Below the pieces are notes generated by a model that saw only the letters and a program-made list of their open reading frames with translations, had not been told where the DNA came from and did not search any database. A program made the position numbers and the translations under genes. 64,000 nucleotides of DNA from Haloterrigena sp. H1 (GTDB lineage: Archaea > Halobacteriota > Halobacteria > Halobacteriales > Natrialbaceae), in the NCBI RefSeq assembly GCF_005938085.1, contig NZ_SMZK01000001.1:434001-498000 (forward strand), written 5' to 3'. Positions 52,382 through 61,647 of the stretch are shown here, one piece after another (within the stretch, counting starts at the first letter, position 1; each line of letters starts with the position of its first letter).

Positions 52382-52512
52382 CCGTTGCCAACGGCGGGTG
52401 ATGCGATCATAGCCGCTGCCCGTCGGTGTGCACTTGGCTGCGAGAGTTGTGCGAGAGGGGTGTGTCACTCCGTTCAGTTGCTACTATAGGGTCGAGGCAC
52501 TACGGGGAGAAC

Positions 52513-53223
52513 ATGGAAAAACAGGCGCTTCGCGAACGCGTGTGGGACGACCTCGAAGAAAGCGGTGTCGCCCGCTTTCCGTTTCCGCCCCACGGCCGGA
52601 TTCCGAACGTCGCCGGAGCGAGCGAAGCCGCCGACCGGCTGGCCGCACAACCGGAGTGGGAGTCAGCGACGACGATCAAAGCAAATCCCGACGCGCCGCA
52701 ACTGCCCGTCCGACGGCGGGCGCTACGTGAGGGCAAGACGGTCTACATGGCGGTTCCCCGCCTTCGCGACGAGAAGTGTTTCCTGAAACTCGATCCCGAC
52801 GACCTCGAGGATTACGACGCGGCGACGACTGTCTCGGGCTCGTCGACACACGGCGAGCAAATCGGGCCGGACGAGATCGACCACGTTGACCTGATCGTCT
52901 CCGGTAGCGTGGCGGTCACGGAAGACGGCGGTCGCATCGGCAAGGGTGAGGGATACAGCGACCTCGAGTACGCCGTCCTCCGGGAACTCGGACTGGTCGA
53001 CGAGGAAACGCCTGTCGCGACGACGGTCCACGACCGGCAGGTCATCGACGAGGCCGTCGCGCTCGCGGCTCACGACGTCACGATGGACCTCGTCGTCACG
53101 CCCGAGCGGGTGGTGCGACCTGAGGGAAGCGACCAGCCGGCCGGGCTCGACTGGGACCTGCTCAATGACGAGCGGCGCGACGAAATTCCGGTGCTACGGC
53201 GACTCGAGGACGACACTCGATAA
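52513..53223 (+). CDS. 5-Formyltetrahydrofolate cyclo-ligase family protein
   Basis: A 236-residue protein of the MTHFS family, which converts 5-formyl-THF to 5,10-methenyl-THF with ATP. Markers: VWDDLEESGVARFPFPPHGR, KANPDAPQLPVRRRALREGK and VDLIVSGSVAVTEDGGRIGK. GEGYSDLEYAVLRELGLV is the conserved GxGxGYxD-type loop. COG0212 includes members with other or regulatory roles, so the activity is likely but not certain. It is monocistronic, with a 450-bp gap after it. Confidence 0.85.
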   Translation: MEKQALRERVWDDLEESGVARFPFPPHGRIPNVAGASEAADRLAAQPEWESATTIKANPDAPQLPVRRRALREGKTVYMAVPRLRDEKCFLKLDPDDLEDYDAATTVSGSSTHGEQIGPDEIDHVDLIVSGSVAVTEDGGRIGKGEGYSDLEYAVLRELGLVDEETPVATTVHDRQVIDEAVALAAHDVTMDLVVTPERVVRPEGSDQPAGLDWDLLNDERRDEIPVLRRLEDDTR

Positions 53224-53673
53224 CTGTCGACTCGTACGCTCGTCTCAGTATCACTGTCGGTCAGCAGGACGGACGATCGGCATCGACTTGTCTCTCCTCG
53301 AGTTCATCACAGAACCGCAGGGTGTGACGCGAGCCGGTGTGGGGATGGGCCCGCGTCAGCAAGAATCGATTGGCAGTGGTGGGGAAGGGTGCTGTGGTGG
53401 GGTTGCTGGAAGTCGCGGGAACAGGTGGTGGGTGCCATCGGTGGGGTCTGCCCGTCGACCTCCACACACGGCTACCGGCGACTCGCACTTGAACGGGGGT
53501 GATGGTATACGGATCTTACGCCGAGTTCCGCCGAATTCAAATCGGATTTATACTGCCGATATCGCTCTCGAGAACGTTTATACGCGGTAAATAGTGAATA
53601 GTGCCACGCGTCGTGTGGACTGACGCGCTCGCACGACTGTCGCGGGTGCGCCGGACGGTGACAGCAGACCGTC
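53224..53673. other. 450-bp gap with orphan promoters and paired segments
   Basis: No convincing protein gene. A G-rich part (53340-53460) contains partly paired segments CCCGCG/CGCGGG (53350-53355, 53414-53419) and CAGCAA/TTGCTG (53357-53362, 53403-53408). TATA-like ggatttatactg (about 53543-53554) and cgtttatacg (about 53575-53584) face no properly placed gene. Possibly an RNA gene; SRP and RNase P signatures were looked for and not seen. Confidence 0.3.
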
Positions 53674-54000
53674 TCAGTCGGTCAGTTCGTCGGCAACGAC
53701 GCTCGCGTCCATCAGTTGCGGATCGATCGCGAGGTCGAGCTGTCCCTTGACGAACTCGGGGACCGTGTCGCGAGCGTAGACGACGGTTCGAACCTCGTCG
53801 TTCAGATCACAGACGATCGGGATCGTCGTCGCTTGATCGACATCGGTCAGGACGTACAGCTTGGCCGCGACGATGCCTGCCTCCTCGAGTTGGGGCCGGG
53901 TAATGACGCCGTCGACACGAGTCACATCCACGCCGGCGGCCTCGAGTGCCGCGCCGATCTCGTCGTCGTCGGGGCCGGCGACGATCGCAGTCGTGCTCAT
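53674..54000 (-). CDS. Small Rossmann-like protein linked to guaA
   Basis: A 108-residue protein. [40 protein letters not shown] and [20 protein letters not shown] suggest a TrkA-N/Rossmann-like nucleotide-sensing fold without a canonical GxGxxG. Its ATG overlaps the guaA stop by 4 bp (ATGA), so it is the third gene of pyrG-guaA. It is conserved next to guaA in haloarchaea (from memory a DUF family); the function is unknown, perhaps regulatory for nucleotide synthesis. Confidence 0.75.
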   Translation of the reverse strand: MSTTAIVAGPDDDEIGAALEAAGVDVTRVDGVITRPQLEEAGIVAAKLYVLTDVDQATTIPIVCDLNDEVRTVVYARDTVPEFVKGQLDLAIDPQLMDASVVADELTD

Positions 54001-54914
54001 TCGTACTCGATAGTCGCGGGCGGTTTGTGGGTCACGTCGTAGACGACGCGGGCGACGTTGTCGTTCTGGCCCGTGATCCGGGACTGGATCCGTTGGAGGG
54101 TGTCCCAGTCGATCTCCTGGGCGCGGGCGGTCATGCCATCACGGGACTCGACCGAGCGCACGGAGACGACCCAGCCGTGGACGCGGTTGTCGCCTTTGAC
54201 ACCCGTCGCTTTGCCGATAACGGCTGCGAGCGCCTGCCACGGCTCGTACTCCTCGAGTTCCTCTTCGACGACGTGACAGGCGTGGCGGGCGACCTCGAGT
54301 TTCTCCTCGGTGACTTCGCCAATCACGCGCACGGCGAGACCGGGACCGGGGAACGGCATCCGCTCGGCGACGATTTCGTCGAGTCCGAGGTGGCGGGCGA
54401 CCTCACGGACCTCGTCTTTGTAGAGGTCGCGGACGGGTTCGACGATGCCCTCGAAGTCGACGACATCGGGGAGGCCACCGACGTTGTGGTGGGACTTGAT
54501 CCCGCCCTCGCTCTCGATGCGGTCGGGGTAGATCGTCCCCTGGACGAGATAGTCGGCGTCGGCGTCTTTGGCTTCGCGCTCGAACTCGCGGATGAACTGC
54601 TCGCCGATGATCTCGCGTTTCTCCTCGGGGTCGGTGACGCCCGCGAGGGCCTCGAGGAACCGGTCTTTCGCGTCGACGATCCGCAGCGACTCCATGTAGT
54701 CGAACGTCTCGCGGATCTGCTCTGTCTCGCCTTTCCGCATCAGGCCGGTGTCGACGTAGACTGGGGTGAGTTGGTCGCCGATGGACTCGTAGGCCAGCGC
54801 GGCGGCGACCGAGGAGTCGACACCACCCGAGAGGGCGATGACGGCGTTCGCGTCGCCGATTTCGTCTTCGATCTCTGCAACTGCGTCCGGAACGAACGTC
54901 TCAGTGTCTACCAT
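53997..54914 (-). CDS. guaA: GMP synthase ATP-pyrophosphatase subunit
   Basis: A 305-residue subunit that adenylylates XMP and aminates it to GMP, using ammonia from a separate glutaminase subunit. Markers: [19 protein letters not shown] (PP-loop), [34 protein letters not shown] and [14 protein letters not shown]. The last is the dimerisation domain, which ends [18 protein letters not shown]. The archaeal split form lacks the GATase domain, whose gene is not in the window. Overlaps pyrG by one base. Confidence 0.94.
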   Translation of the reverse strand: MVDTETFVPDAVAEIEDEIGDANAVIALSGGVDSSVAAALAYESIGDQLTPVYVDTGLMRKGETEQIRETFDYMESLRIVDAKDRFLEALAGVTDPEEKREIIGEQFIREFEREAKDADADYLVQGTIYPDRIESEGGIKSHHNVGGLPDVVDFEGIVEPVRDLYKDEVREVARHLGLDEIVAERMPFPGPGLAVRVIGEVTEEKLEVARHACHVVEEELEEYEPWQALAAVIGKATGVKGDNRVHGWVVSVRSVESRDGMTARAQEIDWDTLQRIQSRITGQNDNVARVVYDVTHKPPATIEYE

Positions 54915-56596
54915 CAGTGGGTTACCTCGGTTTCGGTGTCAGTATCTGCGTCTGCATCGTCGCTCTCGCTCTCAGTGGACTGCTCGAGGACGGCCTCGAC
55001 CAGCCCGACGAAGGGCGGGCTCGGCTGTCCGGGTCGGGACGTGTACTCGGGGTGGAACTGCGTCCCGAGGAAGAACGGGTGGTCCTCGTGCTCTAAGATC
55101 TCCATTCGGTTGCCCGCCGTGCCCGAGAACGTCAGCGGTTCGTCTTCGAACTGATCGAAGTACTCTGGATTGACCTCGTAGCGGTGGCGGTGGCGCTCGG
55201 TACAGGACGTGTCCTCGTAGAGGTCGTAGGCCAGCGTCTCGGGTTCGATCACGGTCGTGTGCTCGCCCAGTCGCATCGTCCCGCCCATGTCTTCGACCTC
55301 GTACTGTTCGGGCAGGATGTCGATGACCGGATGTGGCGTATCCTCGACCATCTCTGCGGAGTGGGCATCCTTGAGGCCCAGGACGTGCCGGGCGTACTCG
55401 ACGACGGCCATTTGGAAACCAAGACAGAGTCCCAGGAACGGCACGTCGTTCTCGCGGGCGTAGCGAACGGCTTCGATTTTGCCCTCGGAGCCGCGCATCC
55501 CGAAGCCACCGGGGACGATGACACCGTCGACGTCCTCGAGTTGGCCGTCGTGACCGTCGGCCATCTCGTCGGCCGATACCCAGTGAACGTTCACGTCGGC
55601 ACCGAGTTCGAAGCCGGCGTGTTTCAGTGACTCGTGGATCGACATGTACGCGTCCTCTAAGTCGTACTTGCCGACCAGCGCGATGTCGACCTCGTCGTTC
55701 TTGTCGGTCGTGACGATCTCACGCCACCCGTTTGCGCGCTCGCCCTCGGGCAGTGCCTCGTCGGCGAGTCCGAAGTGTTCCAGAACGTACTGATCGAGCC
55801 CTTCCTCCTCGACCATCAGCGGGACGTGATAGACGTCCTCGACGTCCGGGTTCGAGAACACCGCTTCGGTCGGGATGTCACAGAACAGGGCGATCTTCTC
55901 TTTGGTCTCGGGGTCGAGTCGGTCCTCACAGCGGCCGACGATGATGTCGGGCTGGAGACCGATCGAACGGACCTCCTTGACCGAGTGCTGGGTCGGTTTG
56001 GTCTTTTGCTCGCCGTTTTTCGAGTACGGAACGAGGGTAACGTGCGTAAAGAGGACGTTCTCCTCGGGTTCCTCGTGGGCGAACTGGCGCAGCGCCTCGA
56101 GGTAGGGCATCCCCTCGATGTCGCCGACCGTGCCACCGACTTCGATGATACAGACGTCGGTGCCTTCGGCGGCCTCACGGATGCGCCGCTTGATGTCGTC
56201 GGTGATGTGGGGAATGATCTGGACCGTTTTCCCGAGATAGTCGCCGGCACGTTCTTTCTCGATGACGTGCTGGTAGGTCTTCCCGGTGGTGATGTTGTGG
56301 TCCGAGGTCATGTCGATGTCGAGGAACCGTTCGTAGTTCCCCAGATCGAGGTCGACCTCGCCCCCATCCTCTAGGACGTAGACTTCCCCGTGCTGATAGG
56401 GATTCATCGTTCCCGCGTCGACGTTCAGGTACGGGTCGATCTTCACTGCGGTGACGTCGAACCCGGCGTTTTTGAGGAGTCGGCCGGTGCTCGCGGCCGT
56501 AATCCCCTTTCCGAGTCCCGACATGACGCCGCCGGTGACGAAGATGAACTTGTTCCCCAGCGAGGGGTCATAATGAGTGTCCGATTCCGTCGGCAT
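54914..56596 (-). CDS. pyrG: CTP synthase
   Basis: A 560-residue glutamine amidotransferase converting UTP to CTP. N-terminal synthetase domain: [40 protein letters not shown] and [20 protein letters not shown]. The C-terminal glutaminase has [19 protein letters not shown] with the catalytic Cys, and [20 protein letters not shown] with His-Glu. A Ser/Asp/Glu tail ends the protein. Start [16 protein letters not shown] at 56596. First gene of the leftward pyrG-guaA-orf unit, grouping two nucleotide amination steps. Confidence 0.96.
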   Translation of the reverse strand: MPTESDTHYDPSLGNKFIFVTGGVMSGLGKGITAASTGRLLKNAGFDVTAVKIDPYLNVDAGTMNPYQHGEVYVLEDGGEVDLDLGNYERFLDIDMTSDHNITTGKTYQHVIEKERAGDYLGKTVQIIPHITDDIKRRIREAAEGTDVCIIEVGGTVGDIEGMPYLEALRQFAHEEPEENVLFTHVTLVPYSKNGEQKTKPTQHSVKEVRSIGLQPDIIVGRCEDRLDPETKEKIALFCDIPTEAVFSNPDVEDVYHVPLMVEEEGLDQYVLEHFGLADEALPEGERANGWREIVTTDKNDEVDIALVGKYDLEDAYMSIHESLKHAGFELGADVNVHWVSADEMADGHDGQLEDVDGVIVPGGFGMRGSEGKIEAVRYARENDVPFLGLCLGFQMAVVEYARHVLGLKDAHSAEMVEDTPHPVIDILPEQYEVEDMGGTMRLGEHTTVIEPETLAYDLYEDTSCTERHRHRYEVNPEYFDQFEDEPLTFSGTAGNRMEILEHEDHPFFLGTQFHPEYTSRPGQPSPPFVGLVEAVLEQSTESESDDADADTDTETEVTH

Positions 56597-56757
56597 ACCG
56601 AGTGTGAGCGCGACCGCTTGAAAACGATTTCGGGAGCGAACCGCCACCGACAGAGGTTATCATCCCTCGTCAGCGGTGAACTTACACGACGCGCGCTTCA
56701 TGATCCGCGACGACTCCTGCCAGCCAGCGCCACGTGGGTCTTCGCGGTCGTCGCTGC

Positions 56758-57108
56758 TTATGGTTGCTCGTCCTGAATTTCGACGATCTCAGCGTTCGCG
56801 ATCGTCTCCATGTCGCCCGGAGTCCGAATCTGAATCGTGTGGCCGGGCAGAGCTGACTCGTCTTCCTCGAGCGAGTCGTCCGGGACCGAGACGGCGGTGA
56901 CGCCGTCGATCGTGAGAGCGCGGCGCTGAATCGGATCGCCTTCGTACTCGACCGTGTCCCACGTCTCGATGTCGAGGTCGTCCATGTCCGTTCCGAAGTA
57001 GTCCTCTGCGTTCGGGTTGACCGTGTCTTCGGTCTGCGATTCGCCGGTCGTCCGGTTGTCGTCGAACTGGACCTCTTCGTGTTTGTACTGGCGAAGTTGT
57101 GCGAGCAT
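56758..57108 (-). CDS. Acidic protein of unknown function
   Basis: A 116-residue acidic soluble protein. It begins MLAQLRQYKHEEVQFDDN. The second half (RRALTIDGVTAVSVPDDSLE, GHTIQIRTPGDMETIANAEI) looks like a small beta-rich domain. No motif is recognised. The ATG at 57108 is preferred over a longer frame. It is divergent from the cyclophilin-like gene across 129 bp. Confidence 0.62.
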   Translation of the reverse strand: MLAQLRQYKHEEVQFDDNRTTGESQTEDTVNPNAEDYFGTDMDDLDIETWDTVEYEGDPIQRRALTIDGVTAVSVPDDSLEEDESALPGHTIQIRTPGDMETIANAEIVEIQDEQP

Positions 57109-57237
57109 ATCCGAAGCTAGATCTATTCCCGCGGTTAACGCTTCTCGGGGCAGGTGCCGGGCGGGAACTCGCGTGGGTGCGTCTGCGCACAGGATCTCGA
57201 GAGATGGGTAGAAGTACACCCCGTTCGTTGGGCCGCT

Positions 57238-57615
57238 ATGACCGATCTCCGAGTCATCGTTGACGGCCGCGAACTCGAGGCGAACTGGACCGACGACGCA
57301 CCCGAAACGAAGGCTGCACTCGCGGACACACTGCCCGTCGCGGGCGAGGCCACGCGCTGGGGTGACGAACTCTATTTCGATGTCCCGATTGACGTGTCGG
57401 CGGAAAACGCTCGCGAGGTCGTTCCCGAGGGTGCGATCGCATACTGGCCGACCGGGAACGTCCTCTGTCTGTTCTGGGGGCCGACGCTCGCCAGCGAGGA
57501 CGACGAGCCACGGGCTGCCTCGCCTGTAAACGTCGTCGCACGGGTCACCGAGACCGAACCGCTTACAGAGATCGAGGGTGGGGCACAGGTTCGACTCGAG
57601 CAGACTATCGAGTGA
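57238..57615 (+). CDS. Cyclophilin-like fold protein
   Basis: A 125-residue protein resembling the TM1367/Cyclophil_like family: LRVIVDGRELEANWTDDAPE, TRWGDELYFDVPIDVSAENA and IAYWPTGNVLCLFWGPT. The fold is like cyclophilin but lacks the usual isomerase residues; the biochemical role is unknown. The stop is 42 bp from the convergent infB stop. Confidence 0.78.
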   Translation: MTDLRVIVDGRELEANWTDDAPETKAALADTLPVAGEATRWGDELYFDVPIDVSAENAREVVPEGAIAYWPTGNVLCLFWGPTLASEDDEPRAASPVNVVARVTETEPLTEIEGGAQVRLEQTIE

Positions 57616-57657
57616 GCGCCCGACTTACGTGCAAAACAGAGGGTGGCGACCAGTCGA

Positions 57658-59457
57658 CTACTTGCCCCAGAAGGGGTCCCGGCTGCGCTGCTTGTCGAGA
57701 TACATGTTCAGCGCCTCGAGTTCGTCGCCGGGAATCTCGCTGGCGAGTTCCTGTTCTAAGATCTTCGCGTGTTTCTCTGGAATTTCGATCCAGAGTTCGT
57801 CGCCCTCCTCGATCTGGCGGCCGACGGTCGGGCCGTCGATGGCGACCGAGACACGGTTACCCGCGCGGGCCTCGTCGACGTCTTCGCCCTGTTCCTGAAT
57901 CCCCTTGACCTGGCCGACGCGGTTGGGTTCGTTGCCCTCGAACTTGACGACGTTTGCGTTATTCTGGATCGTCCCCGCATTGACCTCGACGCCGACGACT
58001 GCAGGGTCGTTCTGGCGGAAGGTATGGTCGAGCAGAATCCGGAACCGAGAGGGGCGTGTGATGTTCTCGAGGATGGTGTCCTGTTGGGCCTTCTCGATTC
58101 CTTCGACGTACTCCTCGTACTCCTCGATGAGCTGGTAGATGACTTCGTCGGTGAAGATCGTCACGTCCTCGATCTCCGCGCGTTGCTCGGCGTCGTCGAG
58201 GACATCGACGTTGAACCCGAGAATGGCCTTCTGTTTGCCGTCTTCGGCCGTCGAGGCGACCGAGACATCCCGCGGGGCGACGTCTCCGACCTCCGCGCGG
58301 ACGATCGGAACCTCCGCCTCGTCTAAGGCGTCGGCCATCGCCTCGAGGCTGCCGAGCGTGTCGGCTTTGACGACGACGCCCTCCTCGGCGGTGTCGACGG
58401 CGATATCGGCGAGTTCGGCCTGCACTTCTTCGATGACCTCGTCGATGTCGCGGTCACGGACGACGCGGACCGGCGCGCCGGCCATCGCGTTTGCGAGTTC
58501 CGGTGCGGCGATCTTGATCCCCGAGGCAGCCGAGACCTCCTCGACTTTCTCGAAGCGGCTCTCGGTACGGATCTCCGCGAGGGGACGGGGCTGAAGCAAC
58601 GCGCGCACGTCGGTGACGATCGGTTCGTTCATCCCACCGACGACGATCTGGTCGTCCGCGCGGATCGTGCCGTCATAGAGGACCGTGTCGATCGTCGTCC
58701 CGAAGCCTTTCTCCTCTTTGACCTCGAGGACGGTGCCAACACCGGGGCCGGTGACGTCGATCTCCATTTCTTCTTTCATGTAGCGCTGGGACAGTCCCAT
58801 CATGACCGTCAGGAGGTCGGGGACCCCCTCGCCGGTCATCGCCGAGACGGGGACGACGCCGACGTTGCGCTGGAAGTTCTGGACGCGCCAGTACAGATCG
58901 GCGGAGAAGCCCTCGTCCGAGAGGTTGCCGATGATCTCGTAGAGGCTCTCGTCTAAGCGCTCGCGGACGCGATCGGACTGAGACTCGTAGGTGTCGTTGA
59001 TCGGCGAATCTTCCTTCGCGTTCCAGCCGGGGACGGTGTCGATCTTGTTCGCCGCGACGATAAACGGTGTCTGCGAGCGTTTGAGGATGTCTAAGGCCTC
59101 GAGCGTCTGGGGCTGGAAACCGTCGTTGACGTCGACGACGAGGATGGCGATGTCGGCCAACGCGCCCCCACGGGATCGAAGCGTGGTAAAGGAGTGGTGA
59201 CCCGGCGTGTCGATAAAGAGGAGGCCAGGGAGATCGAAGTCGTCCGGATTGACGAGATCGCCCGCGATCGTGGAGATAATATCCAGCGGCACGGCGGTCG
59301 CGCCGATATGCTGGGTGATCGCGCCTGCTTCGCCCTCGATGACCGCGGAGCCGCGGATCTTATCGAGGAGACTTGTCTTGCCGTGATCGACGTGTCCGAG
59401 GACGGCGACGATCGGCGTTCTGAGGGATGTGGGGTCGCGTGTATCCGTGTCCGACAT
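57658..59457 (-). CDS. infB: Translation initiation factor aIF5B/IF-2
   Basis: A 599-residue GTPase promoting ribosomal subunit joining and initiator tRNA placement. G1 VLGHVDHGKTSLLDKIRG is near the N-terminus, G2 region ITQHIGATAVPLD, G3 DTPGHHSFTTLRSRGG and G4 VAANKIDTVPGW. Domains II-IV follow (GTVLEVKEEKGFGTTIDTVL, ADTLGSLEAMADAL), and the C-terminal domain starts near FRILLDHTFRQNDPAVVG. The compact archaeal/eukaryotic-type form without a long bacterial N-terminus. No intein is present. Confidence 0.96.
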   Translation of the reverse strand: MSDTDTRDPTSLRTPIVAVLGHVDHGKTSLLDKIRGSAVIEGEAGAITQHIGATAVPLDIISTIAGDLVNPDDFDLPGLLFIDTPGHHSFTTLRSRGGALADIAILVVDVNDGFQPQTLEALDILKRSQTPFIVAANKIDTVPGWNAKEDSPINDTYESQSDRVRERLDESLYEIIGNLSDEGFSADLYWRVQNFQRNVGVVPVSAMTGEGVPDLLTVMMGLSQRYMKEEMEIDVTGPGVGTVLEVKEEKGFGTTIDTVLYDGTIRADDQIVVGGMNEPIVTDVRALLQPRPLAEIRTESRFEKVEEVSAASGIKIAAPELANAMAGAPVRVVRDRDIDEVIEEVQAELADIAVDTAEEGVVVKADTLGSLEAMADALDEAEVPIVRAEVGDVAPRDVSVASTAEDGKQKAILGFNVDVLDDAEQRAEIEDVTIFTDEVIYQLIEEYEEYVEGIEKAQQDTILENITRPSRFRILLDHTFRQNDPAVVGVEVNAGTIQNNANVVKFEGNEPNRVGQVKGIQEQGEDVDEARAGNRVSVAIDGPTVGRQIEEGDELWIEIPEKHAKILEQELASEIPGDELEALNMYLDKQRSRDPFWGK

Positions 59458-59677
59458 GATGAACCACCCGAGAAGGTCTTACCTAAATCGTCCGTATCGC
59501 CGTAGTTAAACCCATCGTCATCGCGGTTCCGGCGGTCGTTGCCGCTGCTATTGGGCTATCGATCGGTCGCTGGCCGATCTCGGCGGTTCGATCCGGTTCC
59601 ACTCGAGTCCCTTGCTCACGGGAGCGCTGTCCGCTGGCGACACGCCTGGAGACGGCCTGTTTCATGCCGTCTCCATG

Positions 59678-59686
59678 GTTTTAATA
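59678..59686 (+). promoter_or_regulatory. TATA box of the PRC-barrel/NOB1 pair
   Basis: gttttaata is centred 27 bp before the ATG at 59710, the standard position for leaderless transcription. Confidence 0.55.
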
Positions 59687-59709
59687 CCGATTAGTAAGTA
59701 CGGGTATGC

Positions 59710-59955
59710 ATGAGCGATATACTCGCTGAAAACCTCTCGGGGAAATCCGTCATGGGTACCGACGGCACCGAGCTCGGACTGCTCTACAACATTACGATGG
59801 ATCTCAAATCAGGGAAGCTGAACGATCTCGTCATCGAGCCAGACGAAGAGGTCTCTCGGCGCGCCGTCGACTTCGACCTCGACGACGCCGGTCACTTCCT
59901 CGTTCCCGTCAACCGCGTCCAAGCGGTGAAAGACTACATCGTCGTCCAGCGCTAA
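59710..59955 (+). CDS. PRC-barrel domain protein
   Basis: An 81-residue single-domain PRC-barrel protein: LSGKSVMGTDGTELGLLYNI, KSGKLNDLVIEPDEE and FLVPVNRVQAVKDYIVV. The fold is shared with the RimM 16S-maturation factor and photosynthetic reaction centre H subunit. In archaea the small version is frequently found with ribosome biogenesis genes, and here it lies 4 bp before NOB1. A role in ribosome maturation is inferred from this pairing. Confidence 0.87.
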   Translation: MSDILAENLSGKSVMGTDGTELGLLYNITMDLKSGKLNDLVIEPDEEVSRRAVDFDLDDAGHFLVPVNRVQAVKDYIVVQR

Positions 59956-59959
59956 CGGT

Positions 59960-60418
59960 ATGTACGTTCTCGACTCCTCGGCTTTTATTCACGACTTCCA
60001 CACGACAGAACAGACTGCGACGATCCCGCTCGTCCGCGAGGAACTCAAAGACGAGAGCGCCTATCGCTACGACGCGATGGAAGGCTCCGGAATGCACATT
60101 CACATTCCCAACGACGATACCACCGAGAAGGTCCAGCGGGCGGCCCGCGAGTCCGGTGATCTCGATGTCCTGTCGGAAACCGACGTTCGGCTCATCGCGG
60201 CGAGTTTCGAACTCGACGGCGTCCTCGTGACCGACGACTACGCGATGCAAAACGTCGCGGAGAAACTCAACGTCGACGTCGAAGTGATTGCCCGCGAAGG
60301 GATCGACGAACAGCGCCACTGGACGTTCCAGTGTCAGGGCTGTGGCCGCGAGTTCGACGAAGAGAAAGACCGCTGTCCGATCTGCGGGTCGGAACTGGCC
60401 CGAAAGAACCCCTCATAG
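59960..60418 (+). CDS. nob1: Ribosome maturation endonuclease NOB1
   Basis: A 152-residue PIN-domain nuclease that cleaves the 3' end of pre-16S rRNA. N-terminal PIN residues: YVLDSSAFIHDF and LIAASFELDGVLVTDDYAM carry the catalytic acids. A zinc ribbon closes the protein (CQGCGREFD...CPICGSELA). Length and layout match archaeal NOB1. It is co-transcribed with the PRC-barrel gene. Confidence 0.92.
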   Translation: MYVLDSSAFIHDFHTTEQTATIPLVREELKDESAYRYDAMEGSGMHIHIPNDDTTEKVQRAARESGDLDVLSETDVRLIAASFELDGVLVTDDYAMQNVAEKLNVDVEVIAREGIDEQRHWTFQCQGCGREFDEEKDRCPICGSELARKNPS

Positions 60419-60439
60419 GCGTCCTCAAGTCGGTCGTCT

Positions 60440-61573
60440 TCAGCCGACCAGAAAGTAGAGGTTCGTAAAGACGACCGCGTTGTAGATGCCATGGACCAGC
60501 GCCGGCATCACGAGATTGTTCGTTCGCTCGTAGATCACGCCGAGCACGATCGAGAGCCCGAAGATGGTGCCAAGACTGGCAATCACCGCGCCCAGTCCGG
60601 CAGTGCTGTATGCGAGGACGTGGACGGCGGCGAAGATGACGCTGGCTACGACGACGGCACCGGCACGCGAGAACGTCTCGTACAGCGCCTTCTGGATCAC
60701 GTTCCGATAGAGTAGTTCCTCGAACGGGCCAATGATCAGGATCGCAAGCGGGATCAACACCAGCAGCATCTCTGGCTCCTTCTCGGCACTCTGGGTCGTC
60801 GCGTGGTCTGCACTCTCGACGCCGATCAGCTCCATGAGGATCGAAATCCCATAGAGGACGCCAAAGAGCACGACGATCCCCCCGATGATCCAGGCGAGAT
60901 CCCGCAGCGTCGGCCGCCGGAGATCGAGAAACGACAGATCTCGATCCATGAATTTGAGAACGGCACCGACTACGAGTACCGTTCCCAACGCCATGCCGAG
61001 CTGGCCGACGACCTGATTGACCAGGGTACTCTGGATCTCTGAAAACGAATCGACAAACGGCAACACCGGAAGCACGAGGATGGGCGTCGTCAGGTAGGGC
61101 GCAAAGAGACCGGCAAAGCCGACCCCGGTGAACACGACCACCTGTTGTGCCCGCCGTTTCAGTCCGCTCACGCCAATTCCGAAGAAGTCCGCGACGCCGA
61201 TGCCGGTGGTCAACCCAGCAGTTACGAAGGCAACGAAGACGATCGGTATCGACGACGAGACTGCCGGGATAGATACTGTGCCCATCGTCCCCTGATTCAG
61301 GGCGTAGCCGGCGAGCACGACAACGGCGACACCCGAAATGGCAGCGATCGAGCCACCGATCGTCCGATCGATACCGCCGTGTCGACGAATCAGAAAGGCG
61401 AGGACGGCAGCGGCGGCGAACCCGACGCCCGCCCAGACGACCGGGTCGTCGACACCACGCCGAACGGGAACGAGCATGGCGACCATCGTGATCCCCGCGA
61501 GGGCGGTCCCGAGGCCGGGAATCACGCTGGAGGAGATTGGGCCGGCGTCATCGGCCCGTGCGGTTTCGGTCAT
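60440..61573 (-). CDS. CPBP family intramembrane metalloprotease
   Basis: A 377-residue polytopic membrane protein with about ten helices. The C-terminal CPBP/Abi domain carries GPFEELLYRNVIQKAL (EExxxR, about 284-299). Then FAAVHVLAYSTAG (second His) and VMPALVHGIYNAVV (third His). CPBP proteases include CAAX-processing enzymes and bacteriocin-immunity proteins; in haloarchaea the substrate is unknown. The N-terminal 220 residues are extra helices of unknown role. Confidence 0.87.
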   Translation of the reverse strand: MTETARADDAGPISSSVIPGLGTALAGITMVAMLVPVRRGVDDPVVWAGVGFAAAAVLAFLIRRHGGIDRTIGGSIAAISGVAVVVLAGYALNQGTMGTVSIPAVSSSIPIVFVAFVTAGLTTGIGVADFFGIGVSGLKRRAQQVVVFTGVGFAGLFAPYLTTPILVLPVLPFVDSFSEIQSTLVNQVVGQLGMALGTVLVVGAVLKFMDRDLSFLDLRRPTLRDLAWIIGGIVVLFGVLYGISILMELIGVESADHATTQSAEKEPEMLLVLIPLAILIIGPFEELLYRNVIQKALYETFSRAGAVVVASVIFAAVHVLAYSTAGLGAVIASLGTIFGLSIVLGVIYERTNNLVMPALVHGIYNAVVFTNLYFLVG

Positions 61574-61647
61574 ACCTCAGTGTTCGTGCGAGGACTCATA
61601 GGCTCACCGCAACCGGATGACAGCTGGTGAGCGCATGCTGCGTTCGA

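Noticed and set aside
53224..53673. SRP 7S RNA or RNase P RNA in the large gap
   Set aside because: Neither the SRP domain signature (ggaag...agca within the conserved stem) nor the RNase P conserved gaggaaagtcc/acagaaa blocks could be found on either strand.
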